A DNA stretch of 64,000 bases, from contig NC_080558.1 in NCBI RefSeq assembly GCF_030253575.1, forward strand, positions 8,752,001 through 8,816,000, read 5' to 3'. The notes beneath the pieces were generated by a model. That model was not told where the DNA came from. It made no database searches and saw nothing but the letters and a program-made list of their open reading frames with translations. The stretch's first letter is position 1, and each line of letters opens with the position of its first letter. This DNA comes from Rhododendron vialii (Eukaryota > Streptophyta > Magnoliopsida > Ericales > Ericaceae). This document shows positions 58,855 through 64,000 of the stretch, one piece after another. Made by a program: the position numbers and the translations under genes.

Positions 58855-61800
58855 CTAACTAAGCATGGGGAGCTCATCAACACCCTCTCTAACAGACTTA
58901 ACCAACTCTGGACTCTCTCTGCCAGCTCCAGCATTCATCTCAAGCACCTGAGATGCATCGTACATGGTAGGTCTAGAACGTGGATCGGTGCGCAAGCACC
59001 AGACTGCTAGATTCAAAATGGAATCCAATTCGTCACTTAGCTTTTGACTCTTAGGAGGCGGAAGACGGGGATCCAAGACATCTGCCAATTGTATGCGTTC
59101 GTTGTCAACGGATGAGTATAGGTTTGAACTGAGTTCTCCCGGATGCGATCCCATCAATATCTCAAGTGTCAAAACTCCAAAGCTGTACACGTCGCATTTC
59201 TCTGTCACCGCCATCGTGTACGATAATTCTGGCCATGCCAAGGAAAAAAAAAAAACACCAATAATGTCACATGTTAGTTCTCACTCGCGAATCAAACTAG
59301 CCAACCAAATAAAGGATGGCCTTTCGAACACTATTTAAAGTTACCTGGAGCAATGTATCCGAATGTGCCTGCAACCACGGTCCAATTTGAAGAATCGGGC
59401 TTCAAAAACCTTGCCGTGCCAAAATCTGAGACATGAGCCTCCATTTCCGAGTCCAACAAAACATTCTTGCTCGATATGTCCCGATGAATTATGGGAGGCA
59501 CGCAGTTGTGATGCAGGTAAGATAAAGCGTGAGCCACCCCTTTCACTACGTTTACTCTCTTGCTCCAGTCCAACTCCCTGGCATCTTTCTCTCTCCTCAA
59601 AACGTCCGCCAGGCTTCCTCTCTCCATGTATTCGCAAACCAAAAAAGTGTGCTTTTTGTGGTAGCAGAAGCCGTAGAGTTTCACAATGTTCCGGTGCCTT
59701 ATTTCCGTCAGCGTTGCTACCTCATTTGCAAAACTCTTGATCTCCCCAATCTCTGAACCTTCATTCATAAATAGCTTTTTAACTGCTACTACCTGTTGAA
59801 GATTCACACAGAATATAAGATAGCAAATCGAAAGGATAGATAGAGAAAATTTATTAAAAAACTTCAAAAGGTACCTGCCCACTTGGTAAGTTAACTTTGT
59901 AGACTCTGGCCGATCCTCCATGTCCAATGCAGTATGCATCGTCGAAATTTTCTGTAGCGCGGATAATATCTCCATACACAATTCTTCCACAGAAATTCTG
60001 GATCAAAAAGATGTTTTCTCCCTTTACACCATCTTCTTTCTGGCTTCTCCGGTTACTTTTTCGGTGAAGCGCGATAGCCCCAACAAGCAAAAGCAAGAGA
60101 AACAACGAGCCTAACGAGGTAGAAACTGCAATAATGATCAACCGCGAGTTTCCTTTGTTTTCCTTTCCTCCACCTCCAGACACTGAGTTTTTGCATGGTG
60201 TCAAACCTTGGATTGAATCACCACATAGATTCTTGTTATGAGAAAATGCTTCGGGCGGAGACGAATTAAAAACCTTGGAGTCAGGCAGAGGACCCTCCAG
60301 TTCATTGAACGACAAATCGATCGTTGACAGGCTGAGCATTCCGCTAAACGAATCCGGTATAGAACCGGAGAGAGAGTTGTGGGAGAGGTTTAAAGCTTCT
60401 AGGCTCATTAGATTCCCGAGCTGAGGCGAAATCTCTCCGGTGAGTGAGTTGTCACTAAGGTCCAGCAGGCTTTGTAAAGTTCCAAGATTACCAATCTGAT
60501 ATGGAATGCTCCCATTCAGTTGGTTTTTGCTCAGGCTTAGAAACAGCAATCTTGAGATATCTCCGATTTGACCCGGAATCGGTCCGCTTAGCATGTTCAT
60601 GGAGAGATCAAGAGAAGCCAAATTGGACAGTCCCCCGATCTCGAACGGTATTTGTCCAGAAATTCTGTTGTCACTCAAGTTTAACGACAATAGTTTCGAC
60701 AATCGTCCAACTTGTGCCGGAATTTTCCCGGTTATCTTGTTGGAGGAAAGGTCAAGCACTACTAGCTGGTTCAACTGGGAAATTTCCACCGGGATTTCAC
60801 CTCCAATAGAATTCCCACCAAGACTCAGCCGTGTCAAGTTACTGCATTCTCCCCATGTGGGTAAAATTTTGCCTTGCAAATTGTTGCTGCTCAAATCGAT
60901 ATAAGTGAGGTTCGGGTACGCTCCAAAATCTTCATCAAGATTTCCTGTTAGTTGGTTATATTCGAGCCGGACTCTGTACAAGGATGTGCAGTTTTTGAGG
61001 CTTACCGGAATTGGACCGGTGAAGTTATTGTACCCCGCGGTGAAATTCGCTAGCATTCCGCCTTGACACACTTGTGGAGGTAATTGACCACTCAAATTGT
61101 TATAAATTAGATGAAAAACTACCAATGATGAAAGATTTCCGATTTCTTCCGGTACTGGACCAGATAAGTTGTTCGAAAACAAGCTCAAATCGGCTAACTT
61201 GGTCAAGGTGCCGAAATTCTTAGGAATCTGGCCAGAGAATCCGTTTTGGTTAAGATGTAGGTAAGTTATCTTACTCAAATTACCCAAAGACTGAGGAATT
61301 GGGCCAGAAAATCTGCTGTTATCTAAAGCCAAGAGTGTCAAATCTTCCAAATTACCTATCTCCGGCGGGAGGGGACCACTGAGCAAGGTATCCTGAAAGA
61401 GTAGCCTTTGGAGGCTGAGCAGGCCGGTTTTAGCCTGACTTGACCCGCGGTCAGGAAATAACCGCCGGTCAAGCTGCCCTGTTATGGCGTTTCGTGAAAA
61501 ATCCAGCTCAACAACCTTAGTGAGATTCGCGACAGAGAGAGGGATTGTGCCCGAGAATGAGTTGGTGGAGAGATCAAGATACACGAGGTTCGAAAGTAGG
61601 CCGATGTTGGTGGGTATGGTACCATTGAGTCGGTTGACTTTGAGGTCGAGACGGAGGAGGAGAGGGAAATATGAGAAGTTTAAATGGTCAAGAGTACCTT
61701 GTAGTCCCGTGTAGGCAAGGTTCAGCCCGGTTACATTTCCTGCAGCGTTGCATGAAATTCCACGCCAGTTGCATGGGCTTGAAGCTGAAGAGTTGCCATT

Positions 61801-61971
61801 TGTTTGGTTGAAAATCCACGAGCTGACGATTGTTTGGTTGCCCAGGCTTTGTTTCCACCGGAGAAGAGCTTCAGCTTCGGGATTTTGTGGTGGTTGAGCG
61901 GTGGAGGGAGGTGGGAAAGCCACCAGAACGGCTGAGAGAGCCAGAGCAAGGTAGTTGAATAGGTACGGCAT
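58855..61971 (-). CDS. LRR receptor-like kinase, MIK2-like (copy 2)
   Basis: Three exons: 61971-59875, 59792-59345 and 59228-58855, with introns of 82 and 116 bp; 972 aa. Exon lengths (2097, 448 and 374 bp) equal those of the copy at 36491-39612. An upstream in-frame ATG at 62052 exists, but the start at 61971 ([13 protein letters not shown]) matches copy 1 and begins the signal peptide. The domain order is the same: LRR cap, about twenty LRRs, transmembrane helix, kinase with H-R-D, D-F-G and A-P-E intact. The glycine loop reads I-G-H-G-G-S-A, a Q-to-H change that keeps the glycines. Changes cluster visibly in the LRRs, as expected if ligand binding diverged. A 381-bp foldback element sits 89 bp upstream of the ATG. 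Confidence 0.92.
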
Positions 61972-62059
61972 TGTGAAAAGGTCTGATCCGGTGGTTTGAT
62001 TTTCTGGGTGCACTTTATTTATTACCTCTTTCAAGTGGAAAGAAAGGGACATAATGAGG

Positions 62060-62440
62060 AGAGAACTGTGCTACACACATAGCAATCTGTACACAGATTT
62101 CGTTGTGGGGCCCATCACGAGTCCCACACAAATTATCCGAGCCGTTCATTAAATGTAAAACATTTTTTCAAGGGTTCCCATAAAAAATAAGCTCAATCCA
62201 ATACCTATAGGTGCTTCATCCAACCATCTAAATTTTCATTCAGATTTTCGGATAATGAAAAGTTATATGTTTGGATCGAGCACCTATAGGTATCGGATTG
62301 AGATTATTTTTTACGGGGACCCTTGAAAAAATGTTTTACATTTAATGAACGGCTCAAATGATTTGTGTGGGACCCGTGGTGGGCCCCACAACAAAATCTG
62401 TGCACAATCTGTGCACAAATTGTATGTGTGTGTAGACTTT
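62060..62440. mobile_element. Mutator-type foldback MITE in the promoter of receptor copy 2
   Basis: A 381-bp element is flanked by the direct repeat CATAATGAGG (62050-62059 and 62441-62450). Receptor copy 1 has a related uninterrupted site near 39690. The two halves are inverted repeats of roughly 160 bp, sharing for example GAGCCGTTCATTAAATGTAA and AATACCTATAGGTGCT-type stretches. Long TIRs with a 9-10-bp TSD fit Mutator-like MITEs. No coding capacity. Confidence 0.85.
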
Positions 62441-63269
62441 CATAATGAGGGACAAAAGTCAGACTTCTTGAGTTCGTGGTTATTGAACATATCTCAGCGT
62501 TGTCCCACCGTCCATAAAATAACTTTAAAATACAACCGTCCATGAAATAACTTTAAAATACAACTCCCATCCGAGACAACTATGTTATGTTTGGAGTCGT
62601 TCAATTTATGTTAACTCAAATCAAATAGTTATTGGTCTAAGTCCTCGGATTATAAAATCACCTTGACTTATTATTGCCTAATGCACAAACTCAGAGAAAA
62701 AGTAGTATCAATTTTTCCCTCTTCGATCAGAGTGTGCCCAGAAATTGGGCCTAGCAGCACGCTGCTGTCTCCAAGGGGACAGCAGCCCCCCGCCTCCCAT
62801 AGACCATATGTATCACGTATCTTCATTTTAAAAATCTCCTCTAGAAGCCTTTATTGATGACACCGGCGGCTTGGACTTTGGAATTACACCAAGCTCTAGA
62901 CATAAAAAAGTGAACTTTTTGGATTAAAAAGTTTAGGTCTAAAAAGTGGATTGGTTTGTTAAGAACCAAGAAAATATAGGTGACCACCGAGGGCGGTAGC
63001 TTACTCCAATTGGTTAGGGTGGTCGAGCAAGAAGGTTCAAAGTCGTGCTAGACTCTGCTAGCTAGGAGTATTATACAATTTTCTCATATCTCAAGAGAAG
63101 TGTGTTTTGAAAAGATATACTATATCGAGATCCAATGAGCGGTGATATGCATCATGGTTAAAGCTCTTGATGAATTCTACACAGTGAAGCTCGGCATCTT
63201 CTGCCGATTGTCATTCTGTTCAGTTGAACGATTTATATTATTGAAACAGACCCGACAAGAGCCCTTAAA

Positions 63270-63987
63270 TAAGGGTCATTATTTAGTCCGAAGGCCCACG
63301 GTCCGCTCGTAGCCCGCCTAATTCGCCGGGCTTTTATCCGGCCCGAGCCCGTCCAACGGACAGGCTAGCCTGTAGTTTTCAATGGACGGGCTTGGGTCCA
63401 AGTATTTTTGCTTGACCCGCCCGTGAGGCCTACCTGACAGCCCACCTATTATACTAATTTATTATGCTCCACTTTAGTCCACTACCACCAACTATACTAA
63501 TTTATTATGTCCCACTGAGCAAATAAAGAAAAGAAGTTCACTTACCGAGAAAAGGAAACAAAAGTCTGGTCTTGAAAGACTAGAGAGGTGCGTGAGGTGC
63601 TCTATGCATTTGTGGTTGGCTGTAGAAACCTTGTCGGCTGGAGTTCTTTTAATGCTCCCAATGCTATAATATATACAGTAATATATACATACAATATATA
63701 AATGTGTATGAACTGTATTAAGTGTAGAGTGTTAATTTTTTTTTTTTTTTATTGTACTAATATAATGTACATTTTTTTTGTGAGGCCCAGCCTATGAGCC
63801 TGCCCGAACTTTGGCCCGCCAACCTGGCAATTGGGCTAGCTCGTGGGCGGGTTTGGGCTTCAACTTAAGAAACACAGTCTAGCCTGCCTGGCCCGCAAAA
63901 AGAAAAAAACCCGCTCAACCCAACCCATGGGAGGGCTTGGGTAGTGACTACGCGAACTGGACCAGCCCGACCCAATGATGACCCTTA
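63270..63987. mobile_element. hAT-like element at the window edge
   Basis: The inverted ends TAAGGGTCATTATTTAG (63270) and ATGATGACCCTTA (63975) bracket GC-rich subterminal repeats such as GCCCGCC. No clear TSD is visible, so the boundaries are tentative. Confidence 0.45.
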
Positions 63988-64000
63988 AACGGGCAAACTG

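Larger units (their letters stand above)
57028..62975. repeat. Segmental duplication, right copy
   Basis: Counterpart of 34716-40690. Exon structure, intron positions and 3' flanks (35750-36490 against 58110-58854) correspond throughout. The main structural difference is the foldback insertion at 62060-62440. Confidence 0.8.

Noticed and set aside
61972-62052. Upstream in-frame ATG for receptor copy 2
   Set aside because: The extra 27 residues are not preserved in frame in copy 1 and would displace the signal peptide from the N-terminus.

Overview
This is nuclear DNA from a flowering plant, most likely a eudicot with a TE-rich genome. The evidence is GT-AG introns in long AT-rich spacers, a plant-type LRR receptor kinase pair, an mTERF relic, a C2/SRC2-like relic, and many plant transposons whose target-site duplications (TSDs) can be read directly. 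I cannot name the species.

The left and central parts (about 0.8-20.8 kb and 40.8-52.6 kb) are a dispersed array of related units. Five carry an intact two-exon gene for a very small secreted protein (57-64 aa) at 1676, 7549, 9274, 19433 and 46062. Exon 1 encodes a signal peptide ending in a V-A-A-R-E-L block. Exon 2, after a phase-1 intron, encodes a short tail with a D-[DK]-P-W core. All five have a TATAAAA box 44-80 bp before the ATG, four share the box AAAAGTCCAAGTCTTG, and several further units survive only as promoters or flanks. I do not recognise this family; it is the best candidate here for an undescribed peptide-signalling system.

From 22.4 to 25.7 kb on the minus strand is a second secreted-peptide gene that is easy to miss. 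A signal-peptide exon and an eight-cysteine exon are separated by a 3-kb intron full of MITEs. The cysteine layout resembles SCR-like/defensin-like proteins.

From 29.4 to 32.1 kb is a 2.8-kb element with a 9-bp TSD and GGCCGGTCC-type terminal inverted repeats (TIRs). It looks like a non-autonomous Mutator (Pack-MULE-like) element carrying a GC-rich gene-like fragment and oppositely oriented minisatellite arms. Next to it is an mTERF pseudogene (32.5-33.6 kb) with a nonsense codon and frameshifts.

The right half contains a segmental duplication, about 34.7-40.7 kb against 57.0-63.0 kb. Each copy has a LINE fragment followed by an intact minus-strand LRR receptor-like kinase gene of the MIK2-like type. 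Both encode 972 aa and share three-exon structure. The second copy has gained a 381-bp foldback element 89 bp upstream of its ATG.

Between and inside these genes are hAT, CACTA, Stowaway, Harbinger-type and Mutator-type elements, tRNA-derived SINEs, LINE tails, a solo LTR and an LTR with a tRNA-Met primer-binding site. Paired receptor genes and arrays of candidate secreted ligands in one window suggest a defence or recognition neighbourhood, but no ligand-receptor link is shown by sequence alone.
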